The notes: a model not told the origin generated them from the letters alone. Shown: positions 15,234-24,699, numbered from the stretch's first letter. The stretch is DNA of 64,000 nucleotides from Murimonas intestini (GCA_003148945.1 QGGY01000004.1:365552-429551); one strand, 5' to 3'. Numbers and translations are program-made.

Positions 15234-18200
15234 TTAATCCTGCTTATAATCCGTTATATCCTGGCATGTGAGGAGAATATTCTTTTTATTTTTCCAATTT
15301 ATATAAGAAGCGCCGGTTAGGGTCCATACCCTCAGTATGGGGTTATATATTTCAATAGGCTCCCTCTCATTTGCTTTCAGCCGCCTGGCGGGACATCGCT
15401 CACATGGCTCATCCCTTTTAAAATAAGCCTTATAGCACTTCATGCCCTCTCTTGCCTCAGGCACTATGGCGTGTGTCTTTGCATTGATATATTCCAGGCT
15501 GTATGTATCACTGTCGATGGCATATATCCAGAGATCCTGGCCATCAAGTATATTTTCCAGATCTGCGGCCGTGCTCTCCGCCCTGTCCTGGGCTCTTTTC
15601 TTGAGCAGGTAGACTGACAGCAGCTTTGATATAAATGTAAGGGCGCTGATCTGTTCCTGTGTCCACAGACGCCTTACCAAACAGTCGTCAAACCCTACAA
15701 ATCCTTTAAATACCCCCATATCACGTATTGCACACTGAAGCATGGACTTTACTCCCTGCTTCATAAAAAAATCTCTTTGTTCCTTCACAAGCAGGTTCAC
15801 ATCAGGACAGTAAAATATGCTGTCCTCATTAAACAGTGACTTATAAGCCATGCCAAGATCTTTATATTTCACATGCTGAAGAATCTCCTTTTGTACGGAA
15901 ATCCCCTCATTGCACCACTCATATGTATTATCACAATATGCCCCGTCACAGGAATCTTCAAACACATAGGCACGGCTGACCCCAAATTCCTTTCCTGTAA
16001 GCTCCAGAATATCGGAGATGGCCTCATCCATACCGTCAGAATCATATATTATTTTCAGCACCCTCTCGATCAGAACAGTATCCAGTCCATTCGTCTGATC
16101 ATTTGAGTCTATCCGGGTGCTTGTATTCAGCATTCTTGACCTTGCCCCATACGTATTGGTAAGGGCTGATTTCCCGTATACCGTAAAGCAGTTCTTTCCC
16201 CTGGACTTGGCATCATACAGGGCAATATCGCTGTTGTTGAACAGCACCTCAAACTTTTCCCCGTCCTGGGGGCAGAACACAATGCCTACGCTGCATGACG
16301 GATAGAACGGCAGTACATTTTCACTGAACATGGTGGAAAAGGCCTTAACGATCCTCTCAGCCATCAGAACAGCCTCTCTGTCATCCTTAATATCCCTCAT
16401 AAATATAAGGAATTCATCTCCGCCTATTCTGGATATGATATCCCTGCTGCTGAACAGTTCTCCCAGGACAGAAGAAATCTCCTGAAGCACAGCATCTCCA
16501 AACATATGCCCATAATTATCATTTATATTTTTAAAATCATCCACATCCAGAATAAACATGGCTGATCTGTCCCTCTCACCGCGCCGTTTCAGATATCTCT
16601 CTATCTTATCCCTGGCTGTCCTTTTATTATAAAGCCCTGTAAGCTCATCCCTCTCTGCTTTATTCTTAAGCTCCTGGGATGCTCTCTTTTCCTTGTCAAT
16701 ATCACTTAGCACGCCGACAGCCTTAAACGGCCTGCCGGTCCCGTCAAACTGTGCCGTAGCTCTTATCCTGCACCACCTGTACCGGCCATTCCCGTCAGCT
16801 ATCCTCAGCTCCGTCTCCTTATAATGAACACCCTTTTCCAGTTCGCTCATAAACCCGACCAGTTCAGATACATCCTTGGGATGGACATGAGAAGTTTTTC
16901 TCAGCCTTTTCTTCACATCGTTTTTTATAGGCTCATATCCGAATTTTTCCCGCCAGTTGGAAGAATAGCTTAGCTGGTTCTTCAGGATATCCCACTCAAA
17001 TATAATATCATTTGTCTGGTCCATAATAATCTTATGGCGCTCCAGGGTCAGCCGCAGCTGTTCCTGCTCCTGCTTAGACTTTGTAATATCCAGCAGAGCC
17101 CCGTACAGATACTCCAGTCCGTCCTCACCCGTGATGATGCGTCCTTTTCCCAGGATCCAGACCCTTCTGCCGTCTTTTGTCACCACCCTGTATTCCAGTT
17201 CCAGAGAAGTTCCCAGCTTCAGCTGAGATTCTATCTGGCGCCTCAGGTCCTCTCTGTCAGGCATATATATAAGGTCTATAAATCTGTTATCAAACTTCTC
17301 CCTGATCTCCGCTTTTGTATAACCCAGCAGCTCTGAGAGCCCGTCACTCACCTCCGGGAGGGTAAACCACTGGTTATACCTGAATTTCTGAATGCAGATC
17401 AATACACTGCGCAGTATCACATCATTATAAAACTGCCTCTCAACCTGTGAGGAAGTTAATTCCTCCCCGCTCTCACGTTTCCATATCAGCAGGATCTTCC
17501 TCCTTCTGGGGTTGTCCGTATCTGCACGGAGCAGTGTATTCCTGCACCAGAAATACACTCCCAGGTTCTTATCATACACGCGGTACCTCTCGCTTTTCTT
17601 CATCAGTCCGTTGTCAAAAAAGTCCTGTATATATTTGTCCGTGATCCTCATAGCTGTCTGCCTGTCCTCAGGATGCACAGATTCACAGGCAAAAGTCCTC
17701 ACTGCATCTTCAAAACTATATCCATTCTTTAACGGTGCAAAGCTGTCATCCGCCAGATATACAAGATGGTAGAGGCCTGTAGTCAGGTCCAGCTCCATAA
17801 CTGTATCTTCTGCATATCTGAGCATGGCAAAATATTTCATCTGCCCCATCTGAAGCGTGTCCATCTCCGGTATCTCAGGAATGGCCGGCTGCTGTTTCGG
17901 ACCCACGCCTTCGCCTTTATGCATGTTGCCGTCAGCGTACTCCTTAGAGAGCAATGCAAACTTTTCCCTGACATTCTTCAGGCACTCCAGAAGTTTGGGC
18001 GAAAATACACCGCACTCTCCATTCAGGATCATATTAAACGCCTGCTGGGGAGGGATCGCTTTCTTATATACCCGGTTGGTAGTGAGGGCATCATAGCAGT
18101 CAGCCACCCCCACCACCTGTGCACAGACAGGTATATTATTGCCCTTCAGCCCGTCAGGATAGCCCCGCCCATCCCAGCGCTCGTGGTGATACCTGCAGAT

Positions 18201-18983
18201 ATTATAGGCATACTGCAGATACTCCTTATCACTCACCCTGTCCAGCCCTGCAAGCATCTCACAGCCTTTTACAGCGTGGGTCTTCATTATCTCAAATTCA
18301 TCCCGGGTCAGCCTGCCCGGCTTATTCAGTATAGAATCAGGAATGGCTATCTTCCCTATATCATGCATGGAGGATGCGCTCACAATAATCTCGATCTTCC
18401 GCTTATCAAGGCCAAATTCCGGGTAGCACTGAGCCACATTTTCCAGAAGCAGCTTTGTAAACATCCTGATTCTCTGTATATGCTGCCCTGTCTCCACACT
18501 CCTGTACTCTATAATGGACGACAGGGCATCGATCATGACTGCATTCGACTCCCTCAGTTTAGCAGCCTGCTCTTCTATAAGCTCCTGCTGGTTTAACTTG
18601 CGCAGGTTCAGCTCAATGATATTCTGGACCCTTCTCCTGACCACAAAAGGCTCAAAGGGCTTCAGAATGATCTCCGATGCCCCCATATCAAAAATCTTAA
18701 CTTCATTCTGGGCCGAATCCTCCGCTGTAATGATAATAACAGGAAATTCCTGAAGGAAACCGCGTTTGTCAACTTCTTCCATGACCTGATATCCATCCAT
18801 GACCGGCATAACAAGATCCAGCAGCACGGTTGCTATCTTTCCATGGTACTGCCCCAGAAAGACAAGAGCCTGCTCCCCGTTTTCCGCTTCCAGGATATTA
18901 TATTCTTTCTCAAATACATTTCTCAGTATTGCCCTGTTTATTTCTACATCATCTACTATCAGGATCGTATCTCTTTTTGTCAT
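15234..18983 (-). CDS. Multidomain c-di-GMP signalling protein: REC, HD-GYP, PAS repeats, GGDEF, GAF, PAS
   Basis: A 1249-aa soluble protein. Approximate domains are: REC 5-120 (ILIVDD, phospho-Asp in VLLDLVMPVMDGY, Lys in ILKPF); HD-GYP 150-350 (SMHDIGKIAIPD, HHERWDGRGYPDGL); PAS-like modules 390-770; GGDEF 775-935 with intact RIGGDEFLIF and DVDDFKNINDNYGH; a GAF-like region about 975-1120; and a terminal PAS-like domain. It therefore carries both a c-di-GMP hydrolase-type and a synthase-type domain behind one receiver. No kinase gene is next to it. The ribosome site GGGGAG precedes ATG 18983. Which activity dominates cannot be told. Confidence 0.92.
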   Translation of the reverse strand: MTKRDTILIVDDVEINRAILRNVFEKEYNILEAENGEQALVFLGQYHGKIATVLLDLVMPVMDGYQVMEEVDKRGFLQEFPVIIITAEDSAQNEVKIFDMGASEIILKPFEPFVVRRRVQNIIELNLRKLNQQELIEEQAAKLRESNAVMIDALSSIIEYRSVETGQHIQRIRMFTKLLLENVAQCYPEFGLDKRKIEIIVSASSMHDIGKIAIPDSILNKPGRLTRDEFEIMKTHAVKGCEMLAGLDRVSDKEYLQYAYNICRYHHERWDGRGYPDGLKGNNIPVCAQVVGVADCYDALTTNRVYKKAIPPQQAFNMILNGECGVFSPKLLECLKNVREKFALLSKEYADGNMHKGEGVGPKQQPAIPEIPEMDTLQMGQMKYFAMLRYAEDTVMELDLTTGLYHLVYLADDSFAPLKNGYSFEDAVRTFACESVHPEDRQTAMRITDKYIQDFFDNGLMKKSERYRVYDKNLGVYFWCRNTLLRADTDNPRRRKILLIWKRESGEELTSSQVERQFYNDVILRSVLICIQKFRYNQWFTLPEVSDGLSELLGYTKAEIREKFDNRFIDLIYMPDREDLRRQIESQLKLGTSLELEYRVVTKDGRRVWILGKGRIITGEDGLEYLYGALLDITKSKQEQEQLRLTLERHKIIMDQTNDIIFEWDILKNQLSYSSNWREKFGYEPIKNDVKKRLRKTSHVHPKDVSELVGFMSELEKGVHYKETELRIADGNGRYRWCRIRATAQFDGTGRPFKAVGVLSDIDKEKRASQELKNKAERDELTGLYNKRTARDKIERYLKRRGERDRSAMFILDVDDFKNINDNYGHMFGDAVLQEISSVLGELFSSRDIISRIGGDEFLIFMRDIKDDREAVLMAERIVKAFSTMFSENVLPFYPSCSVGIVFCPQDGEKFEVLFNNSDIALYDAKSRGKNCFTVYGKSALTNTYGARSRMLNTSTRIDSNDQTNGLDTVLIERVLKIIYDSDGMDEAISDILELTGKEFGVSRAYVFEDSCDGAYCDNTYEWCNEGISVQKEILQHVKYKDLGMAYKSLFNEDSIFYCPDVNLLVKEQRDFFMKQGVKSMLQCAIRDMGVFKGFVGFDDCLVRRLWTQEQISALTFISKLLSVYLLKKRAQDRAESTAADLENILDGQDLWIYAIDSDTYSLEYINAKTHAIVPEAREGMKCYKAYFKRDEPCERCPARRLKANEREPIEIYNPILRVWTLTGASYINWKNKKNILLTCQDITDYKQD

Positions 18984-18995
18984 TGTTTTCTCCCC

Positions 18996-19015
18996 GTACT
19001 GTTGATCAACGGTAC
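18996..19015. promoter_or_regulatory. Palindrome directly upstream of the c-di-GMP protein gene
   Basis: GTAC-T-GTTGATCAAC-G-GTAC: 9 of 10 base pairs symmetrical, overlapping the region just before the ribosome site of the gene starting at 18983. It could be an operator or an mRNA hairpin near the start. Confidence 0.4.
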
Positions 19016-19100
19016 TGTCTCTGTTCCTCTTATCATATCATGTTTTACATAAAAAACTATATTTTTTTCATCATTGCCGCAATTTCCCGGCCGTAATCAT

Positions 19101-19640
19101 CTACAGCCTCACTCCCCTGGCCAGAATCACACTTGCCACGATCCCGGCCAGAGTGGCCGCAAGTGCGCCTGTAAGTGTATACCTGGTTTTCTTTACCTTT
19201 GCAGTCATGAAATAAACAGACATGGTATAAAATATGGTCTCCGTACACCCCATCATAATAGATGTCATAGTACCAATAAGGGAATCCGGCCCGTACTCCT
19301 TAAATATATCCAGCACCAGCCCCGTAGCAGCGCTGGAAGAAAACATTCTCACAATGGTAACCGGCACCAGCTGGGAGGGGAAACCGGCACGGTTCAGGAA
19401 CATTCCCAGGACATTGGATACCATATCCAGAAAACCTGACGCCCGAAGTATCCCCACACCAACCATCAGCCCAATCAATGTTGGCATGATCTTGATGACA
19501 GTCTGGAAGCCATCCACCGCTCCTTTAATAAAGGTCTCATAGATATTCCGCTTCTGCAAAAGGCCGTATCCAATAACGTACAGCAAAATAAAGGGGATTA
19601 TGTAAGTGGATAAAAATATTAGAAAATCCATCAGCTGCAT
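19101..19640 (-). CDS. spmB: Spore maturation protein B (SpmB)
   Basis: A 179-aa membrane protein with several hydrophobic helices and the nucleoside-recognition (Gate) domain. Typical SpmB stretches are present: KIMPTLIGLMVGVGILRASG and SIMMGCTETIFYT. In Bacillus SpmA and SpmB together are needed for spore core dehydration. Here no spmA lies beside it, which is unusual because the two are normally adjacent. The start is uncertain (19640 or 19631); neither ATG has a strong ribosome site. A 9-bp hairpin (19661-19669 with 19682-19690) sits in the leader. Confidence 0.9.
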   Translation of the reverse strand: MQLMDFLIFLSTYIIPFILLYVIGYGLLQKRNIYETFIKGAVDGFQTVIKIMPTLIGLMVGVGILRASGFLDMVSNVLGMFLNRAGFPSQLVPVTIVRMFSSSAATGLVLDIFKEYGPDSLIGTMTSIMMGCTETIFYTMSVYFMTAKVKKTRYTLTGALAATLAGIVASVILARGVRL

Positions 19641-19722
19641 CCCGCATCTTTCTTTTTTACAGCATATTCATCAATTAGGAAGAATATGCTGCCTGGCCAT
19701 CCTTCCCGGCCTCTACCCACAG

Positions 19723-19779
19723 AAAAAGGGGTATCCGCCCCGGCTTTTCTGTTTTCCCGAAAAACCGGCGGATACCCCT
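19723..19779 (-). terminator. Strong terminator after the beta-CASP gene
   Basis: A 13-bp perfect stem (19767-19779 with 19727-19739) with inner pairing in the loop, followed on the reverse strand by CTTTTTCTG. It ends the unit of the metallo-beta-lactamase gene and isolates spmB. Confidence 0.88.
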
Positions 19780-19790
19780 CTGCTCTATTT

Positions 19791-19817
19791 GTAACTGTTC
19801 AGTACTTTCACAGTTAC
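19791..19817. repeat. Short palindromic intergenic repeat R2 (27 bp)
   Basis: GTAACTGT...ACAGTTAC with an 11-base loop, located one base past the stop of the beta-CASP gene. It shares both ends with the repeats at 594-632 and 42674-42805, and looks like the minimal member of the family. Confidence 0.6.
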
Positions 19818-19818
19818 C

Positions 19819-21435
19819 TTATCTGTCCCACTTCTCACAAAGTGAGATTATCTGGTCGGCAAACTTGCCAAGATCCTTATTTGCTCCGCCCTCATTATGG
19901 CGTATGACTGACATCAGCCTCTCTCCTGCAGACAAAAGCCTGCCAAAAGGCGTATTCAGCCGTACCTTCAGAGAAAGTTCAGCCTGCTCTTCAGTCTTCC
20001 TTACAAGTACAGGCTTCCCTTCTTCTATGCATTTGTTCTCAGCCAGATCGTATATTGTACCGCTGTAGGGCGCCATTACATCAAGCCCCAGCTCTGTCCT
20101 CAGCCTTGCGGCAAACAGATCACACACTGTATCTTCTCCGTGTGTTACAAATACTTTATCCGGCTTCTTCTCAAATGCAGATATCCACTTAATCAGTCCA
20201 TTATTATCAGCATGACCGCTGATCCCATTCAGCTTCATTATTCTGGCTTTTACGCCGATCTCCTCACCGAACAGCTTTACCTTTGACGCTCCCTCAGCTA
20301 TTGATCTTCCCAGTGTCCCATAGGCCTGGTAACCAACGAACAGAATTGTGGATTCTTCTCTCCACAAGTTGTGTTTCAGATGGTGTTTGATCCTGCCAGC
20401 CTCACACATGCCGCTGGCCGAAATAATAACCTTGGGCTTCTCGTCAAAATTGATCTCCTTTGATTCTTCACTTGTAATAGTTGTCTTCAGACCCCTGAAT
20501 GTAATTGGGTTGATTCCCTGATTGATGAGATCCAGAGCCTCTTTATCAAAATCATCCCACATGTGTTCCATGAAAATACTTGTCGCCTCTATAGCCAGCG
20601 GACTATCCACATAAACTTCAAAATCAGGAATCGTCTTAACCATGTTGTCTGCCTTTATTTTACGTATGAAGTACAGCAGCTCCTGCGTCCTGCCTACTGC
20701 AAAGGACGGTATCACCAGATTTCCTCCCTTACCCAGGGTGGATTCGATGATCTCTGCGAGTTCTCCCACATAATCGGGGATCTCGCCATGGCTCCTGTCA
20801 CCATAGGTTGATTCCATCACCACATAATCTGCTGTGCTGAGATATTGGGGATCCCTTATAAGGGGCTGTCTTTCATTCCCAATATCTCCGGAAAATACAA
20901 TCTTCTTCGTGCATTCTCCTTCTGTTATCCAGATCTCTATTGATGATGAACCAAGCAGATGCCCTGCATCTACAAATCTTACTTCCAATCCGTCGGTGAT
21001 GCAGATTTTCTCGTTGTACGGATTTCCCTTAAAACAGGAAATGATCCCATCCGCATCCTGCATGTCGTAGAGGGGTACATATTCGGGCTTGCCTGCCCTC
21101 TGTCCCTTCCTGTTCCTCCACTCTGCCTCAAACATCTGAATGTGTGCACTGTCACGAAGCATAATCTGACATAGATCTGCCGTACCCGCTGTCGAATACA
21201 CAATCCCTCTGAAGCCCCTTTTATACAGCAAAGGCAGCCTGCCTGAGTGATCAATATGTGCATGTGTCAGCAGTACTAAATCTATTTCTCCGGCCGATAC
21301 CGGAATGTCCTGATTCTCAAACTCATCAGGACCCTGTTCCATTCCACAATCAATTAAAATTTTCTTATGACAAGCTTCCAGATAATAACAGCTGCCTGTC
21401 ACCTCATGCGTTGCCCCCAAAAAAGTCAGTCTCAT
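19819..21435 (-). CDS. Metallo-beta-lactamase/beta-CASP protein (RNase-like)
   Basis: A 538-aa CPSF73-like protein. The metal motif is LTHAHIDHSGRLP, with FSGDIG and a later SGHAD as further metal ligands. The beta-CASP part has MESTYGDR, IPSFAVGRTQELLYF, and ASGMCEAGRIKHHL. Family members are endo/exoribonucleases of the YsuJ/RNase J superfamily. ATG 21435 (MRLTFLGA) follows GAAAGGAG at a spacing of about 11; the longer upstream frame has no ribosome site. An extra 70-residue C-terminal tail is helical. A strong terminator follows. Confidence 0.93.
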   Translation of the reverse strand: MRLTFLGATHEVTGSCYYLEACHKKILIDCGMEQGPDEFENQDIPVSAGEIDLVLLTHAHIDHSGRLPLLYKRGFRGIVYSTAGTADLCQIMLRDSAHIQMFEAEWRNRKGQRAGKPEYVPLYDMQDADGIISCFKGNPYNEKICITDGLEVRFVDAGHLLGSSSIEIWITEGECTKKIVFSGDIGNERQPLIRDPQYLSTADYVVMESTYGDRSHGEIPDYVGELAEIIESTLGKGGNLVIPSFAVGRTQELLYFIRKIKADNMVKTIPDFEVYVDSPLAIEATSIFMEHMWDDFDKEALDLINQGINPITFRGLKTTITSEESKEINFDEKPKVIISASGMCEAGRIKHHLKHNLWREESTILFVGYQAYGTLGRSIAEGASKVKLFGEEIGVKARIMKLNGISGHADNNGLIKWISAFEKKPDKVFVTHGEDTVCDLFAARLRTELGLDVMAPYSGTIYDLAENKCIEEGKPVLVRKTEEQAELSLKVRLNTPFGRLLSAGERLMSVIRHNEGGANKDLGKFADQIISLCEKWDR

Positions 21436-21603
21436 AAATTCTGCCGCTCCTTTCGCCCAATAATACAATAAGTTATTCTCATAATATTATATTATACGCT
21501 CATTTCCCTTCATTCGATAGGAAATTTTTTCCCTGGAGCAATCACACTTTTATTTATTCATGTTTTTCTTATATACTTGCCTGTCTATGTTGTTGTCTCT
21601 AAA

Positions 21604-22650
21604 TCAGTCCATCCTTGATTTCAGATAACCTGATGCACAAATACCGTAAACTTTGCCGGTCATTACCAGCTGATGATATGGATCTGACGCCGATATATCC
21701 ATAAGTGTCTGCGCTGACGTCTTTTTACAAGATGGAACTACGAAGTACTGCTTAAAATGTGCTGTCTCTGGATTGTTCTTACTAAAAATGTCCATCGTCT
21801 TTTCAAAGAACAGCTTATCCCAGTTTTCTTTTGCACCTCCGTTAGGTACTGACATTACCCGCAGGCCTCCGATCTCTTCTTCAAAATCACTCAGTATCTT
21901 CTGCCCGCACTCTTCCAGTTTAACGTTTCCCAATAACAAAGTTCCAAGAATAAATTGTTCACAGTCTTTTTCGCTATGTCTTCTGCAGATATCATAGTCA
22001 TTATAAAGGCAGCATTTCATTGCACAATGATGGTTTTCCCCATCTACACACATGCTGCATTTCATCTCTTTTGTAAAACTCTTCACTGCAAACATGGATT
22101 CCAAGTTTTTAGTTCCTTTTTCTGCCGGTCCGTAATACATGACAAGAGAAGCATTTTCTCCCTTTCCGTAGCAGGACACCTTAACTTTGAAACCACTGGA
22201 CTCTGTACTGAACGTCTCTCCCTCGCCCAGCTCATAAATTTTTACCGCACCTTCGCGTTTCAGTACCGCTTCAGGCTCCTTTATAAGCTCTATGGCTTGG
22301 TCACAATGTTCTTCATCTGAAAGGCCTTTTACCAGTTTTGCCCTGACATCCTCATCACACTTTGGCAGCAGCACTTTTTCTGCCTTTGTCTTTTTCAGAA
22401 GTTTTAATGCTTTTTCCAGATAATGCGGTTCAAAATCCGCAATAACGAGCATATCAAGCACTTCCGGAAGCCCATTGACCACTTCCACGGATTCATCAAT
22501 ATCATTTCCCTCATCTGCTTTCATAGCGGCTGCTCCGCTCAGATAGCAAAACTGGAACTTTTCATCCTTTTCCGTGTCTACTATGCTTCCTGTGTTTACG
22601 ATTCCGTCATTGGTATTTTCAAATAAAAACCGATAATAATTTGCCTTCAT
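21604..22650 (-). CDS. Unrecognised Cys-rich protein, possibly a degenerate metallo-beta-lactamase fold
   Basis: A 348-aa protein starting after AGGGGAGA at 22650; the frame is open further upstream but without a ribosome site. It has no signal peptide or membrane segment. A central stretch (VLDMLVIADFEPHYLEKALKL, then KAEKVLLPKC) resembles the HxHxDH region and following helix of ComEC-like metallo-beta-lactamase proteins, but the metal His residues are absent. Residues about 200-245 carry a Cys/His cluster (CSMC, HHC, KCC, CRRH, DC) that could bind metal. The gene follows the beta-CASP protein's upstream region. Function unknown. Confidence 0.75.
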   Translation of the reverse strand: MKANYYRFLFENTNDGIVNTGSIVDTEKDEKFQFCYLSGAAAMKADEGNDIDESVEVVNGLPEVLDMLVIADFEPHYLEKALKLLKKTKAEKVLLPKCDEDVRAKLVKGLSDEEHCDQAIELIKEPEAVLKREGAVKIYELGEGETFSTESSGFKVKVSCYGKGENASLVMYYGPAEKGTKNLESMFAVKSFTKEMKCSMCVDGENHHCAMKCCLYNDYDICRRHSEKDCEQFILGTLLLGNVKLEECGQKILSDFEEEIGGLRVMSVPNGGAKENWDKLFFEKTMDIFSKNNPETAHFKQYFVVPSCKKTSAQTLMDISASDPYHQLVMTGKVYGICASGYLKSRMD

Positions 22651-22858
22651 AATTTTCTCCCCTTTTAACTGCCAATAAAATGCAAAGAAAACCTGCCATG
22701 TCCTACCCTGCAGACAAGGGCCTAATTCATCTGCAGACATTCCGCACCCCGAAGTCAAGGTCAAAAGAACCAGACTTTGACTCACTACTCGCGAAAATTA
22801 ACATCGCAGGTTATTGTTTTTATTCGACAGCTTCTGTAATTCATTAGTTTTCTATAGT

Positions 22859-22960
22859 TTATAAGTTACTCACCGTCTTCAGCGCGCAGCGCAAAATATG
22901 TAATGTAAGTCTGCTGTCAGCGTTTCCAACAGTGCTGAAACATATAATACCCTTCTCCAT
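22859..22960 (-). CDS. Possible small protein (33 aa)
   Basis: ATG 22960 is preceded by GGAGGGAAGTGACA, a strong ribosome site, and opens a 33-codon frame (MEKGIICFSTVGNADSR..., two Cys). Upstream on the same strand TTGATT and AACAAT at 17-bp spacing could be a promoter. It lies in the otherwise empty 22651-23110 stretch between the secreted protein gene and the Cys-rich gene. No homology is recognised. The call rests on the ribosome site alone; the remainder of this stretch holds nothing I can support. Confidence 0.35.
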   Translation of the reverse strand: MEKGIICFSTVGNADSRLTLHILRCALKTVSNL

Positions 22961-23110
22961 TGTCACTTCCCTCCCCATCCTGTTCCATTTATATTGTTAA
23001 GATATAAGATAGTTGAATCAACACAAGTGGTGAGCAAGTAGCAGATTCAATAGTTATGTTTTAATAATTTTTTTGGAACGTGGATGTTGGAGGGAAGGGA
23101 CTTGCACTGG

Positions 23111-23602
23111 TTAACCTATCCAGATACCATTAGTTCGACTTGTTGAAGATTCATAAACTCCATTAGCAGATGCACTATGGCTACCTACAACCCGATAATA
23201 ATATCCCTTGGATACAGTAAGATAGTAACCACCACTAACTTTATAATCATTACTATTGGTATAAGTATGTTGAGAAACTGACTCCCAGTTGCCATTTACC
23301 AAGCGCTCAACAAAAAGTGTGACTTGTATACTACTAGACAACCGATAGCAATTTGTCTCTCCTGATATAAAGAGCACTCCATTCCCACAATTCTGAAGAT
23401 ATGATGATCCGTTTGATAAATATGTACCTCTAGTTAAATGCTGTGCTATAGCCTCTGCTGATGTATCCGTTGTTAATAATGAACCATCGATGGTATCTCC
23501 AACCTGATATTCTCCTCCACTAGCATTTACATCCAGTGTCAGAGACACTACACATAGCATCAGGCACAAAATCAAGCTGACCCATGTCTTCCCATTTTTC
23601 AT
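23111..23602 (-). CDS. Small secreted protein of unknown function (DUF6147-like)
   Basis: A 163-aa protein with a clear signal peptide (KTWVSLILCLMLCVVSLTLDVNA, cleavage after VNA). The mature domain is rich in Ser, Tyr, Gly and Asn: GDTIDGSLLTTDTS, RGTYLSNGSSYL, CYRLSSSIQVTLFVERLVNGNW, YYLTVSKGYYYRVVGSHSA. It resembles a group of small exported Firmicutes proteins that I know as DUF6147, though I cannot check the family match. It is more AT-rich than its neighbours. It lies 92 bp downstream of the anti-sigma-like gene on the same strand and may be controlled by it. Confidence 0.78.
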   Translation of the reverse strand: MKNGKTWVSLILCLMLCVVSLTLDVNASGGEYQVGDTIDGSLLTTDTSAEAIAQHLTRGTYLSNGSSYLQNCGNGVLFISGETNCYRLSSSIQVTLFVERLVNGNWESVSQHTYTNSNDYKVSGGYYLTVSKGYYYRVVGSHSASANGVYESSTSRTNGIWIG

Positions 23603-23694
23603 GATTACCCTCCTTCCTCTTTTGTATTTTACATTACATTATATAAAACGGTTCAAATCTAATTTTGTGACGCAATTTATTTAAAATAAATATG

Positions 23695-24699
23695 TTAAAA
23701 GCTAATATATTGTATCATCTTATCAAACTCATTCCTATCCATTATTGAAGATATTGAGTAATGAGTATTATTATATACCATTTGCGCTATATAACTCTTT
23801 TCTCCTGTTTCAGGATTTTCTATCACACTAACCTCGACCGTAGTAAAACCAATATTGATATCGTATGAATCTATTTTTTTCCCATCAAACGTTCTTGCAT
23901 TTGCCTGTGATTCATCACCTTTATACATAAATACATTTGTAATTGTATCGTTATACAAATAGTACATTTGAGCACTCCTAGTAACTGTACTCATAGAATA
24001 ATTATCATAAACTAGCCCTTGTGGTTTGTATAGTAACTGTAATGGCTTAATATCTAAGTGTTTTTTTATATCATAAAAAACCTCTAATTCATTATCCGTG
24101 GTCTTCAAGCTTTTATCATTGTCAATATTAATACTTAACCCCTCACTTACGATTGAATTCCATATACCTATTAGGTATTCTCTACTAGCATCACCTGTTA
24201 TACTAGCTCCAAGAACTCCACCTAACACTACGATAATACACGCTACTTTTATCAATGGGCCTTGCCATTTTTTACGTCTATTTAGACGCCTTCCCAACGT
24301 AAGTGCCGCTCTATCCTCAGGCGATAACATCTGATATATCTCATCATCCGAGAGCCCTTCCGCTCCCGCTGCTTTTTTCATAATTTCCTGTTGTACCAAT
24401 ATATCTTCATCTTCTGCCGCATCTATCTCTGTCAGTTCTTCTTTTTGTCCCACACTTACCTCAGATGCTTCTTCGTCTTCCCAGTATCCCTGATTCTTCA
24501 GTGATGCAGTTATGCTGTCAAGCATGCCTGCAGGAGCTTCGATACCGTCCAGTTTCGGATCAGTTTCCAAAGCCTTCTCTATCTCTTCTGCATCTTCAAT
24601 CATCTTGTCCCGTAGTTTGCTGTCGAAATTATCTTCCTCCAGCATCTCGTCTGAAATGAATATAGGCTCAATCTTAGAATTCTTCTTAGATTCACTCAT
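23695..24699 (-). CDS. Membrane anti-sigma-factor-like protein
   Basis: A 334-aa protein. An acidic cytoplasmic N-terminal half (about 145 residues, including SDDEIYQMLSPEDRAALTLGRRLNRRKKW) is followed by one transmembrane helix (IKVACIIVVLGGVLGASI) and an outside domain of about 165 residues ending MDRNEFDKMIQYISF. This is the plan of clostridial RsgI/DUF4367-type anti-sigma proteins. ATG 24699 is chosen over the adjacent ATG 24702 for ribosome-site spacing (GGGG). The probable partner, an ECF-like sigma factor, is at 25992-26522 on the same strand, but murG lies between them on the other strand. Confidence 0.72.
   Translation of the reverse strand: MSESKKNSKIEPIFISDEMLEEDNFDSKLRDKMIEDAEEIEKALETDPKLDGIEAPAGMLDSITASLKNQGYWEDEEASEVSVGQKEELTEIDAAEDEDILVQQEIMKKAAGAEGLSDDEIYQMLSPEDRAALTLGRRLNRRKKWQGPLIKVACIIVVLGGVLGASITGDASREYLIGIWNSIVSEGLSINIDNDKSLKTTDNELEVFYDIKKHLDIKPLQLLYKPQGLVYDNYSMSTVTRSAQMYYLYNDTITNVFMYKGDESQANARTFDGKKIDSYDINIGFTTVEVSVIENPETGEKSYIAQMVYNNTHYSISSIMDRNEFDKMIQYISF

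Noticed and set aside
17766..18596. A 276-codon plus-strand frame.
   Set aside because: Antisense to the REC/HD-GYP coding region, no ribosome site, unlikely composition.
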